Shown one piece after another: positions 38,303 through 45,459 of a stretch of DNA of 46,480 bases. The notes below the pieces were generated by a model. The model did no database searches. It saw nothing but the letters and a program-made list of their open reading frames with translations, and was not told the DNA's origin. A program made the position numbers and the translations under genes. The DNA comes from Gammaproteobacteria bacterium HGW-Gammaproteobacteria-2. GTDB taxonomy: Bacteria > Pseudomonadota > Gammaproteobacteria > Xanthomonadales > Xanthomonadaceae. The DNA lies in assembly GCA_002840015.1 (NCBI GenBank), contig PGZE01000009.1:1-46480 (forward strand). The letters are read 5' to 3'. Every line of letters starts with the position of its first letter. The stretch's first letter is position 1.

Positions 38303-38968
38303 GTGGCCGAAGTGCTCAGGTTGTATGGCTATTGGCGTTCCAGTGCCGCCTATCGAGTGCGCATAGCGCTCAACCTCAAGGGTTTGAGCTACGATAACGT
38401 TGCGGTGCATCTGGTGCGTGATGGCGGCGAGCAGTTCAGCCCCGAGTTTGCCCAGCTCAATCCACAGTCGCGGGTGCCAGTATTGATGCATGGCAGCCGC
38501 GTTTTGCGGCAATCCTTGGCGATAATTGAATACCTGGACGAAGTCTGGCCGTCACCGCCATTGTTGCCGGTGAGTTTGCGTGATCGGGCGCGGGTGCGTG
38601 CGATTGCACAGTTGGTAGCCTGCGATATCCACCCGCTCAACAATGTCAGTGTGCTGCGTTTTCTGGAACAGACCTGGGCGGTGCCTCGGCCCGAGCGCGA
38701 CGAGTGGATTCGGCATTGGATTCGCGAAGGGTTTCAGGCACTGGAGATGATGCTGGCTGAGAGCCCTGCCACCGGTTCTTTCTGCGAAGGCGATGTGCCG
38801 TCGCTGGCGGATTGTTGCCTGGTGCCGCAGGTGTATAACGCGCACCGGTACGGCCTGGACATGGCTGTTTTTCCAACCATCGAGCGCATCAACACCGCGT
38901 GCCTGCAATTGCCGGCATTTGATGTGGCGCGGCCAGAAGCCCAGCCTGACGCAACGGCTACTGCCTGA
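38303..38968 (+). CDS. maiA: Maleylacetoacetate isomerase (zeta-class GST)
   Basis: The 221-residue protein is a zeta-class GST: LYGYWRSSAAYRVRIALNLKG, the NPQSRVPVL cis-Pro turn, SLAIIEYLDE and the HPLNNVSVLRFLE segment of bacterial MaiA. It converts maleylacetoacetate to fumarylacetoacetate with glutathione. The glutathione-site motif, usually SSC or SSS followed by WRVR, is SSAAYRVR here, so the Cys/Ser at the third place is Ala; the two Ser remain. A GTG start with GGAGG upstream is chosen. It follows the FAH gene. Confidence 0.85.
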   Translation: MAEVLRLYGYWRSSAAYRVRIALNLKGLSYDNVAVHLVRDGGEQFSPEFAQLNPQSRVPVLMHGSRVLRQSLAIIEYLDEVWPSPPLLPVSLRDRARVRAIAQLVACDIHPLNNVSVLRFLEQTWAVPRPERDEWIRHWIREGFQALEMMLAESPATGSFCEGDVPSLADCCLVPQVYNAHRYGLDMAVFPTIERINTACLQLPAFDVARPEAQPDATATA

Positions 38969-38974
38969 CCCGTC

Positions 38975-38999
38975 CCGGCGCGCGTTGCCATCGCGCCGG
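38975..38999. terminator. Hairpin between convergent maiA and pilU
   Basis: CCGGCGCG at 38975-38982 pairs perfectly with 38992-38999 around a 9-nt loop. It fills most of the 41-bp gap between two converging genes, where a shared terminator is expected, though T-runs are weak. Confidence 0.5.
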
Positions 39000-39009
39000 T
39001 TGGTGCCCG

Positions 39010-40134
39010 TCAGTAGCTGTTCAGTCCGCCTTCGCCTTCGAACACATCCGAGTAAGGGTCATGCTCACCCTTGCTGCCTTCCGACAGACGGATCTTGAGC
39101 GCCAGTCCGTCGCGGGAATCGGCTTTGCGCAAGGCTTCTTCCAGGTCGATCTTGCCGTCCTTGAACAGGCGATACAGCGACTGGTCGAAGGTCTGCATGC
39201 CGTCCTGCAGCGACTTGTCCATGGCGTCCTTGATTGAATGCACCTCGCCACGCCGGATCATGTCGCGGATCACGGGTGTGTTGATCAGGATTTCGACAGC
39301 GGGCAGGCGCTTGCCATCCTTGCCCACCACCAAGCGCTGCGATACCACCGACTTGAGATTGAGCGACAGGTTCATCAGCACGTTTTTGTGTGCCGATTCC
39401 GGGAAGAAGTTCAGGATGCGCTCAAGCGTTTGGTCGGCATTGTTGGAATGCAGGGTCGCCAGGCACAGGTGGCCGGTTTCGGCAAAGGCGATTGCGGCTT
39501 CCATCGTGGTGGCGTCAAGGATTTCGCCGATCAAGATGACATCCGGCGCTTCGCGCATCGCGTTTTTCAGCGCGTTGTGGAAGGCGTGGGTGTCAAGCCC
39601 TACCTCGCGCTGGTTGACGATCGATTTTTTGTGCTGATGCAGAAACTCGATCGGGTCCTCGATGGTGAGGATATGCCCGGTGGTGTTGCTGTTGCGATGA
39701 TTAATCATGCCGGCCAGGGTGGTGGACTTGCCCGAGCCGGTAGAACCAACGACAAGCACCAGGCCGCGTGCCTCCATCACGATATCCTTGAGGATATCGG
39801 GCAGCTTGAGTTGCTCGATAGACGGAATATGGCTGTTGATCGCGCGGATCACCATGCCCACTTCGCCGCGTTGCTTGAACACATTGATGCGGAAACGGCC
39901 GGCGTCCTTGATCGCCACAGCCATATTGAACTCAAGATCGCGCTCGAACGCCGGCACCTGGCCTTCGTCCATCAGCGAGTAGGCAATTTTCTTGACCATG
40001 CCGGCAGGCAGCCCGGTGGAGCCAAGCGGATACAACTTGCCTTCAACCTTGATGTGTACCGGTGCGCCTGTGGTCAGGAACATATCCGATGCGTTCTTTT
40101 CCGTCATCAGCTTCAAGAAATAGCCGATGTCCAT
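39010..40134 (-). CDS. pilU: Type IV pilus retraction ATPase PilU
   Basis: The 374-residue secretion ATPase has Walker A GSTGSGKST, the Asp box LTIEDPIEF, Walker B DVILIGEI, the His box ATLHSNNADQT and a PilT-type C-terminal VIRDMIRRGEV. The start MDIGYFLKLMTEKNASDMFLTTG and the long acidic tail (GEHDPYSDVFEGEGG) distinguish PilU from PilT. It is a hexameric cytoplasmic motor that helps PilT depolymerise pili, giving twitching motility. PilT is not in this window. GAGGGGG is 8 nt or so before the ATG. Confidence 0.9.
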   Translation of the reverse strand: MDIGYFLKLMTEKNASDMFLTTGAPVHIKVEGKLYPLGSTGLPAGMVKKIAYSLMDEGQVPAFERDLEFNMAVAIKDAGRFRINVFKQRGEVGMVIRAINSHIPSIEQLKLPDILKDIVMEARGLVLVVGSTGSGKSTTLAGMINHRNSNTTGHILTIEDPIEFLHQHKKSIVNQREVGLDTHAFHNALKNAMREAPDVILIGEILDATTMEAAIAFAETGHLCLATLHSNNADQTLERILNFFPESAHKNVLMNLSLNLKSVVSQRLVVGKDGKRLPAVEILINTPVIRDMIRRGEVHSIKDAMDKSLQDGMQTFDQSLYRLFKDGKIDLEEALRKADSRDGLALKIRLSEGSKGEHDPYSDVFEGEGGLNSY

Positions 40135-40175
40135 GCAAACCCCCTCAACCCCGATTTCATATCATTTACAGTTTA

Positions 40176-40195
40176 CCGCTTGCAGATGCAAGCGG
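40176..40195. promoter_or_regulatory. Perfect dyad between pilU and the lipoprotein gene
   Basis: CCGCTTGCA and TGCAAGCGG are separated by 2 nt, a near-perfect 20-nt inverted repeat in the 117-bp gap between divergent genes. It could be an operator read by a dimeric regulator for either gene; no consensus is recognised. Confidence 0.4.
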
Positions 40196-40251
40196 CGCAC
40201 GCCCACAATAACCCAACGCTGTTATTCGTAACGCAGCCTAGAGTGGCTTTT

Positions 40252-40620
40252 ATGACAGTTTCGCAGCTGAAAATCCAATCTTGCCTGACCGTATTGCTGT
40301 TGACTGGTTGCGCAAGCGTACCACCGCCGAGTGCGGCGTTGGCTGAGACCGAGGCGCGCATTGCCTTGGCGCGCGAGCAACGGGCTGCCCGTTATGTGCC
40401 CGCCGACCTTGATGCAGCAGAGGCGACTGCGCAAGTTGCGCGTGAGGCCATGGCCAGCAAGGATTACGTGCTGGCGCAGCAGTTGGCAGCCGAATCGCTG
40501 GCGCTGGCTGACTTGGCTATTGCGGGTGCGCGTGAGGCCGCCCTGCGCGAGCAGGTGCGTGCCAAGGCCGAAGAAAACCGGCAACTGCGCCGGCAGTTGG
40601 GTCTGCGGGGTGAAAAATGA
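40252..40620 (+). CDS. DUF4398 lipoprotein
   Basis: The 122-residue protein has a lipoprotein signal ending in LLLTGCAS (lipid-bearing Cys20), then an Ala-rich helical region with ARYVPADLDAAEATAQVAREAMASKDYVLAQQLAAESLALADLA (in pieces), the DUF4398 pattern. It should sit as a lipoprotein on the outer or inner membrane; function unknown. Its stop overlaps the next start as ATGA, so it is made together with the OmpA-family protein. The ATG at 40252 is fixed by the signal peptide. Confidence 0.8.
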   Translation: MTVSQLKIQSCLTVLLLTGCASVPPPSAALAETEARIALAREQRAARYVPADLDAAEATAQVAREAMASKDYVLAQQLAAESLALADLAIAGAREAALREQVRAKAEENRQLRRQLGLRGEK

Positions 40621-41591
40621 TGTCGTCGGCACGGTTGCTGGTATTGCTTTGCGCGGGGTTGTTGGCCAGCGCTGGGGCGATGGCCGCAGAAAATGTCCCA
40701 GACCCGGATGTATTGCGCTTGCTAGGGCGGCTTGAAACCCTCGAAGACGATGCTGCGGGCAATGGTGTGGCGGGGCTGGAACGCCTGCAGGCGCGGCAGG
40801 CGATCGGCGCCTTTGCTGCGAGCAAGCCCAAAGCCAAAAATCGTGCGCATTTGCTGTTTGTTGCCGAACAGCGCGCCGAAATTGCAGAAACTGCGACAAG
40901 GGTTGCGGGGTTGCGAACGCAACTGCTTGCCCTGGAACGCGAGCGCGACCAGATACTGCTGGAGGCGAGCCGACGTGATGCGGAACAGGCACGACAGGAG
41001 GCCGAGCGCCTGCGCTCACAGAATCTGGCGCGTGTGGAAGAAGCGCAGCGGGCACAGTCGATGAGTGAGCAGTCCGCTGCGGCGGCGCAGGCTGCGTTGG
41101 CCGAAGCCGAGCAATCGCGACAACTGGCCAGTGCGCGGGCACTTGAGGCCAACCTCGCCAAGCAGGAGGCGGAGCTGGCTTCAGCCGCTGCCGACAGCAT
41201 GCGCATGCAGCTCGAATCACTGACCGCACGTCGAGATGCGCGCGGCGAGGTGATGACCTTGTCTGGTGATGTGTTCGCGCCGGGTCAGGCCGCGTTGCGC
41301 GCTGAAGCGCGCGCCAATCTGGCACGGGTGGTGGCATTCGTACAGGGCAATCCGGCCGCTTCGGTGCGTATCGAAGGACATACCGATGATCGTGGCAGTG
41401 ACAACCTCAACCAGGTGTTGTCGCAAAAGCGCGCAGAAGCGGTACGCAATGCCTTGATCGAGGAAGGCGTGGACGGCTCCCGCTTGCAAGCGGTGGGCAT
41501 GGGTGAGAATCAGCCGGTTGCAGGCAACGCGACTGAGCAGGGCCGGGCGCGAAATCGCCGTGTGGAAGTGGTGCTGTTGATAAAGCAATAA
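40617..41591 (+). CDS. OmpA-family protein with coiled coil
   Basis: The 324-residue protein has a signal peptide (MSSARLLVLLCAGLLASAGAMAAE), a long coiled coil (about 80-215, rich in Ala/Glu/Arg/Gln heptads), and an OmpA C-terminal domain (about 225-324) with VRIEGHTDDRGSDNLNQ and LSQKRAEAVRNAL, which binds the diaminopimelate of peptidoglycan. It probably links membrane and cell wall across the periplasm. The start overlaps the DUF4398 gene by 4 nt; a second ATG at 40620 is equally possible. Confidence 0.85.
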   Translation: MMSSARLLVLLCAGLLASAGAMAAENVPDPDVLRLLGRLETLEDDAAGNGVAGLERLQARQAIGAFAASKPKAKNRAHLLFVAEQRAEIAETATRVAGLRTQLLALERERDQILLEASRRDAEQARQEAERLRSQNLARVEEAQRAQSMSEQSAAAAQAALAEAEQSRQLASARALEANLAKQEAELASAAADSMRMQLESLTARRDARGEVMTLSGDVFAPGQAALRAEARANLARVVAFVQGNPAASVRIEGHTDDRGSDNLNQVLSQKRAEAVRNALIEEGVDGSRLQAVGMGENQPVAGNATEQGRARNRRVEVVLLIKQ

Positions 41592-41941
41592 ATTGTCGTT
41601 AAAAAATCATAAAAAACAAGTGGCTGGAATTGGTTGGTCGGGCTGCTGCCGCTGCCAGCAGTGTGGGATGGCCCAAGAATCTCGCGTCAAACCAAGGGTT
41701 TGCCGATGCACTTGCGGCAGCGTTTTTGCCGGCGTAGTGTCGAGGTTGGCGATATTCTTCGTCCAGCTTCAGGATCGGCCCATGACACCCCTGCTTCACC
41801 GTCTGGATTGCGCCGTCTTGTCATGCGAGTTGCGTTCCCGTCCGCCGGGGATTATCGCTGCGCGTTACCGAACCCCACACACGACATCGCCCCGCTTCAT
41901 TTGAACGGGGCGTTCGTGTATTTGCCAGAAGGAGGTCACCG
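41592..41941. other. Gene-free leader region before the DUF465 gene
   Basis: Apart from an AT-rich stretch just after the OmpA gene (41592-41620) and the hairpin at 41879-41919, nothing is recognised. Short frames here lack ribosome sites and domains. The length would allow a long 5' leader or a small RNA, which the sequence alone cannot show. Confidence 0.4.
41879..41919 (+). promoter_or_regulatory. Two-tier stem-loop in the leader of the DUF465 gene
   Basis: An outer stem ACACGA (41879-41884)/TCGTGT (41914-41919) encloses a small internal loop and an inner stem CGCCCCG (41888-41894)/CGGGGCG (41906-41912), with further TTC/GAA pairing in the loop. It ends about 9 nt before a near-perfect Shine-Dalgarno (AGAAGGAGGT). 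It could be a terminator of an upstream transcript, or control access to the ribosome site. Confidence 0.45.
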
Positions 41942-42163
41942 ATGTTCGAAGGTCAATCCACCGCCGATGTCGAAGTACTCATGAACAGCAATGTCGAGTT
42001 TCGTCGGCTCTACAACCGGCACAAACAACTCGACAAACAAGTGCTCGACGCGGAGTTGGGCGTGTTGCCACTGGATGATGTTCGCCTGGCGCGCATGAAA
42101 AAGGAAAAATTGCAGACCAAGGACCGTTTGACACAATGGGTTGCCGAGCACAGCGCCCATTGA
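41942..42163 (+). CDS. DUF465 (YdcH-like) small protein
   Basis: The 73-residue helical protein matches DUF465: EVLMNSNVEFRRLYNRHKQLDKQV then LARMKKEKLQTKDRLTQW, a helical hairpin or coiled coil. Function in the family is unknown. The ribosome site AGAAGGAGGT is one of the strongest in the window, so it is probably made in quantity. A large hairpin follows it. Confidence 0.8.
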   Translation: MFEGQSTADVEVLMNSNVEFRRLYNRHKQLDKQVLDAELGVLPLDDVRLARMKKEKLQTKDRLTQWVAEHSAH

Positions 42164-42215
42164 ATGCACCGCACGCAGTGACACCGCGTTGCTCGCGTGA
42201 TTGATTCATCATCTC

Positions 42216-42262
42216 GCTGCGGACGGTGGTGGCCCTCCTCGTCGGCCACCGCCGCTCGCAGC
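42216..42262 (+). terminator. Long imperfect hairpin after the DUF465 gene
   Basis: GCTGCGGACGGTGGTGGCC (42216-42234) pairs with 42244-42262 at 16 of 19 positions across a 9-nt loop, followed by TTCTTG. It lies about 50 bp past the DUF465 stop. The rest of the 320-bp gap before cbs holds a copy of the 24-nt repeat (42344-42363) and nothing else recognised. Confidence 0.5.
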
Positions 42263-42343
42263 TTCTTGAGTTGCAGGCGCGCGCATGCCGGAAGCCGCCT
42301 GCCGGGTGATCTCCTGCAAACAAGCAGTAGCGCTCACCTGTGG

Positions 42344-42363
42344 CAGCCCACCCTGTGGGCGAC
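42344..42363 (+). repeat. Copy of the 24-nt GGAGCCCACCCTGTGGGCGAC family
   Basis: CAGCCCACCCTGTGGGCGAC matches copies at 44155-44182 and (partly) 27726-27750, 16389-16405, 36977-36992 and 44119-44142. The core CCCACCCTGTGGG is itself palindromic around a short loop. Confidence 0.7.
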
Positions 42364-42482
42364 GTGGCGCAACGATCATCGACGCGGGTACGCGCGCTGC
42401 CGGCCACAGACGCGCCCTGATAGAATCTCATTCTTCCTGCACCCGCCAGCCGTGTGCAATCACTGCGCACGCCGAGACAAAC

Positions 42483-43853
42483 ATGACGGTCAACCAAAGC
42501 GTTCTCGAACTCATCGGCAACACCCCCATGGTCAAGGCGCAGCATCTGGATACTGGATGTTGCGAGCTGTTCTTCAAGCTGGAGGCGGCCAATCCTGGTG
42601 GTTCGATCAAGGATCGGATCGGCCTGAAGATGATCGAAGCCGCAGAGCAAGCGGGTAAAATCAAGCCCGGCGACACTCTGGTGGAAGGCACTGCCGGCAA
42701 CACCGGTATCGGCCTGGCACTGGTGGCGCAGCAAAAAGGCTATCGCCTCAAGCTGGTAGTGCCGGACAAGATGAGCCGCGAGAAGATATTCAATCTCAAG
42801 GCGATGGGTGCCGAGGTGATTCTGACCCGCTCGGATGTGGCCAAGGGCCATCCCGAGTATTACCAGGATATGGCTGCGCGCATTGCCAGTGAAACGCCCG
42901 GCGCGTATTTCATCAACCAGTTTGGCAACCCCGACAACCCGCGCGCGCACGAAGAAGACACCGGCCCGGAAATCTGGGCGCAGATGGAAGGGCAAATGGA
43001 CGCCATCGTGTTCGGTTGCGGCTCGTCGGGCACCATGACCGGGCTGTCGCGCTTTTTCGCCAAAGCCGCGCCGCATGTGGAGTTGGTGCTGGCCGATCCG
43101 GTGGGTTCGATCCTCGCGCAGTACATCAACGAGGGGACGCTGTCCGACAAGTCCGGCTCGTGGTTGGTGGAGGGAATCGGCGAGGACTTTCTGCCATCGA
43201 TCTCGGATTTCAGCCGGGTCAAGAAAGCGTATGCGGTAAGCGACAAGGACAGCTTTCTCACCGGCCGCGAACTGCTGGCGCGCGAAGGCATCCTTGGCGG
43301 CTCATCCACCGGCACCTTGGTGGCCGCAGCGCTGCGCTATTGCCGCGAGCAGACCACGCCAAAACGCGTGGTGGTGTTTGTCTGCGATACCGGCAACAAA
43401 TACCTGTCCAAGATGTACAACGATTACTGGATGCTCGACAACGGCTTCATCGCCCGCGAGCAGTTTGGCGATCTGCGTGACCTGATCGTGCGGCCCTATG
43501 CGCAACGCGATACCGTGGTGATCGGCCCAGGCGATCTGCTGACCACCGCCTACCAGCGCATGAAGCTCTACGACGTAAGCCAGTTGCCGGTGATGGATGG
43601 CGAGCACATCGTCGGCATCCTCGACGAAAGCGATTTGCTGTTGCATGTGTTTGACGACGAGAAGCGTTTTCTCGACCCCGTGTCCACCGCAATGGTGACC
43701 CGTTTGCAGAACCTCGATGTGAAGTCATCAATCGATGCGCTGCTGCCGATCTTCGATCGCGGCCACGTCGCCATCGTCACCGAGGGCGAGCGTTTCCTCG
43801 GCCTGATCACCCGCATCGATCTGCTCAATTATCTGCGACGGCGGGTGGCGTAG
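42483..43853 (+). CDS. Cystathionine beta-synthase
   Basis: The 456-residue PLP enzyme has the fold-type II start LELIGNTPMVK, PLP Lys43 in GGSIKDRIG, the substrate loop EGTAGNTGIGLAL and the phosphate cradle GCGSSGTMTG, followed by a C-terminal pair of CBS domains (about 335-456: DLLTTAYQRMKLYDVSQLPVMDGEHIVGILDESD in parts). It condenses homocysteine and serine to cystathionine, as opposed to plain cysteine synthases, which lack CBS domains. The CBS pair may bind adenosyl ligands. The ATG at 42483 is chosen at the family start; the frame upstream is not coding. With the nearby gamma-synthase/lyase it forms a transsulfuration pair. Confidence 0.85.
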   Translation: MTVNQSVLELIGNTPMVKAQHLDTGCCELFFKLEAANPGGSIKDRIGLKMIEAAEQAGKIKPGDTLVEGTAGNTGIGLALVAQQKGYRLKLVVPDKMSREKIFNLKAMGAEVILTRSDVAKGHPEYYQDMAARIASETPGAYFINQFGNPDNPRAHEEDTGPEIWAQMEGQMDAIVFGCGSSGTMTGLSRFFAKAAPHVELVLADPVGSILAQYINEGTLSDKSGSWLVEGIGEDFLPSISDFSRVKKAYAVSDKDSFLTGRELLAREGILGGSSTGTLVAAALRYCREQTTPKRVVVFVCDTGNKYLSKMYNDYWMLDNGFIAREQFGDLRDLIVRPYAQRDTVVIGPGDLLTTAYQRMKLYDVSQLPVMDGEHIVGILDESDLLLHVFDDEKRFLDPVSTAMVTRLQNLDVKSSIDALLPIFDRGHVAIVTEGERFLGLITRIDLLNYLRRRVA

Positions 43854-43893
43854 AATCCGACTCGATGCAAACGGTGGTCAAAGGAGTATTGGG

Positions 43894-43908
43894 ATGGGCG
43901 CGTCGTGA
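43894..43908 (+). other. Four-codon minicistron overlapping the HicB-like start
   Basis: AGGAG (43882-43886) is placed 7 nt before ATG GGC GCG TCG TGA, encoding only Met-Gly-Ala-Ser. The TGA overlaps the GTG start of the next frame as GTGA. This looks like translational coupling from a tiny leader; alternatively a one-base shift has split an originally longer N-terminus. Confidence 0.35.
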
Positions 43909-44048
43909 AGATCGTTTACTGGCGGGGCGAGCATTACTGGCTGGGGCGTTTGCTGGATCACCCGGAAATCATGAGTCAGGGCGAAACCGTCGCGGAGTTG
44001 GAAGAGAGCTTGCGTGACGCGCTGGCCCTGTTGTCGCTGTCAACGTAG
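43905..44048 (+). CDS. Tiny HicB-like (UPF0150) protein
   Basis: The 47-residue frame begins VKIVYWRGEHYWLGRLLDHP and continues EIMSQGETVAELEESLRDAL. This resembles the HicB antitoxin fold (strand - strand - .sQGeT..El.e.l.dA), as in short solitary HicB-like proteins. No HicA toxin frame is found on either side, and there is no C-terminal DNA-binding domain. The GTG start has no direct ribosome site (AGGAG is 18 nt away), so it probably depends on the preceding four-codon frame. It lies between the two transsulfuration genes. Confidence 0.6.
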   Translation: MKIVYWRGEHYWLGRLLDHPEIMSQGETVAELEESLRDALALLSLST

Positions 44049-44118
44049 CATGTTGCATACAAGGCGAAACGGGCTGCGCTCGTAACGCTTCATGTGGCTC
44101 GGCAAAATTGACATAACA

Positions 44119-44182
44119 GTCGCGCACAGGGTGCGCTCCTGCAGGCAGGGCGACGTTGTAGGAGCCCACCCTGTGGGCGACC
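44119..44182. repeat. Inverted pair of the 24-nt repeat family before the gamma-synthase gene
   Basis: A reversed copy, GTCGCGCACAGGGTGCGCTCC (split here; 44119-44139), faces a forward copy, TAGGAGCCCACCCTGTGGGC (from 44159). The pair sits in the 204-bp gap upstream of the gamma-synthase start and could form one larger hairpin. Confidence 0.65.
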
Positions 44183-44252
44183 GGAAAGCGACTATGGACT
44201 CCTCGGCATTTTCGGCTTTTTGCCTCATTCGCAACTACCTGGGCATCGCACA

Positions 44253-45413
44253 ATGAAAAACGATTCCAAACTCGGCTTCGGCACCCGCGCCATCCACGCC
44301 GGGCAATCACCCGACCCCAGCACCGGTGCGGTGATGACGCCGATTTATGCCACCTCGACCTATGTCCAGAAAAGCCCGGGCGTGCATCAGGGCTTTGAAT
44401 ATTCACGCAGCCACAACCCCACGCGCTTTGCCTACGAGCGCTGTGTGGCATCGCTCGAAGGCGGCAGCCACGGCTACGCGTTTGCTTCGGGGCTGGCCGC
44501 CACCGCTACCGTACTCGACGCGCTCGACAGCGGCAGCCACGTGATCTGCATGGACGACGTTTACGGCGGCACCTATCGCTTGTTCGAGCTGGTGCGGCGG
44601 CGTTCGGCCGGGCTCGATTTCAGTTTCGTCGATCTCAATGACATGGCAGCGCTGGAAGCGGCAGTACAGCCCAACACCCGGTTGATCTGGTGCGAGACCC
44701 CGACCAATCCGCTGCTGAAGATCGTCGATATTGCGCTGCTCGCCGAGTTTGCGCGCAAGCGTGGCATTCGCCTGGCGGTGGACAACACCTTCAGTTCACC
44801 GGCGCTGCAGCGGCCACTCGAGCTCGGTGCGCACCTGGTGATGCACTCGGCAACCAAATACATCAACGGCCATTCCGATATCGTTGGCGGCTTGTTGGTG
44901 GTCGGCGAGGATGCCGAACTGGCCGAGCAGATCACCTTCCTGCAAAACGCGGTGGGCGGCATCCAGGGCCCGTTCGACAGCTTTCTTGCCCTGCGCGGCC
45001 TGAAAACCCTGCACCTGCGGATGAAGGCGCATTGCGCCAACGCACTGGAATTGGCGCAGTGGCTTGAACAGCATCCGGCGGTGGAGAAAGTTGCCTACCC
45101 CGGGCTTGCATCACATCCGCAGCACGCACTGGCCAAAAGCCAGATGGACGGCTTTGGCGGTATGGTCAGCGTCTGGCTCAAGGGCGGGCTGCCGGCGGCC
45201 CGCCAGTTCATGGAGCGCACCGAGCTGTTCGCCTGCGCCGAATCGCTGGGAGGGGTCGAGAGCCTGGTCAATCATCCGGCGATCATGACCCACGCCTCGG
45301 TACCGGCACAAACCCGCGCCAAACTTGGCATTACCGACAACCTGGTGCGCCTGAGCGTGGGAGTGGAAGATGTCGCTGACCTGCGCGCCGAGCTTGAGGC
45401 CGCGTTGGGCTGA
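44253..45413 (+). CDS. Cystathionine gamma-synthase / gamma-lyase (Cys/Met PLP enzyme)
   Basis: The 386-residue fold-type I enzyme has GFGTRAIHAGQSPDP, the PLP-phosphate motif SRSHNPTR, FASGLAATATVL, CETPTNPLLK, DNTFSSPALQRPLELGA and Lys202 in HSATKYINGHSD. The C-terminal SLGGVESLVNHPA block is typical. Synthases and lyases of this family cannot be told apart safely by motif. The neighbouring cystathionine beta-synthase suggests that this one completes reverse transsulfuration (cystathionine to cysteine), while a MetB role in methionine synthesis remains possible. The ATG lacks a strong ribosome site. Confidence 0.85.
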   Translation: MKNDSKLGFGTRAIHAGQSPDPSTGAVMTPIYATSTYVQKSPGVHQGFEYSRSHNPTRFAYERCVASLEGGSHGYAFASGLAATATVLDALDSGSHVICMDDVYGGTYRLFELVRRRSAGLDFSFVDLNDMAALEAAVQPNTRLIWCETPTNPLLKIVDIALLAEFARKRGIRLAVDNTFSSPALQRPLELGAHLVMHSATKYINGHSDIVGGLLVVGEDAELAEQITFLQNAVGGIQGPFDSFLALRGLKTLHLRMKAHCANALELAQWLEQHPAVEKVAYPGLASHPQHALAKSQMDGFGGMVSVWLKGGLPAARQFMERTELFACAESLGGVESLVNHPAIMTHASVPAQTRAKLGITDNLVRLSVGVEDVADLRAELEAALG

Positions 45414-45459
45414 TTGACACGCACTGCACGGCAGTGAATAGAACGTAGACTTGGCGGTT

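Noticed and set aside
39238..40251. Long upstream extension of the DUF4398 frame
   Set aside because: It is antisense to pilU; the lipoprotein signal fixes the real start at 40252.
43905..44252. Complete HicAB toxin-antitoxin pair
   Set aside because: No HicA-like frame was found on either strand next to the HicB-like protein.
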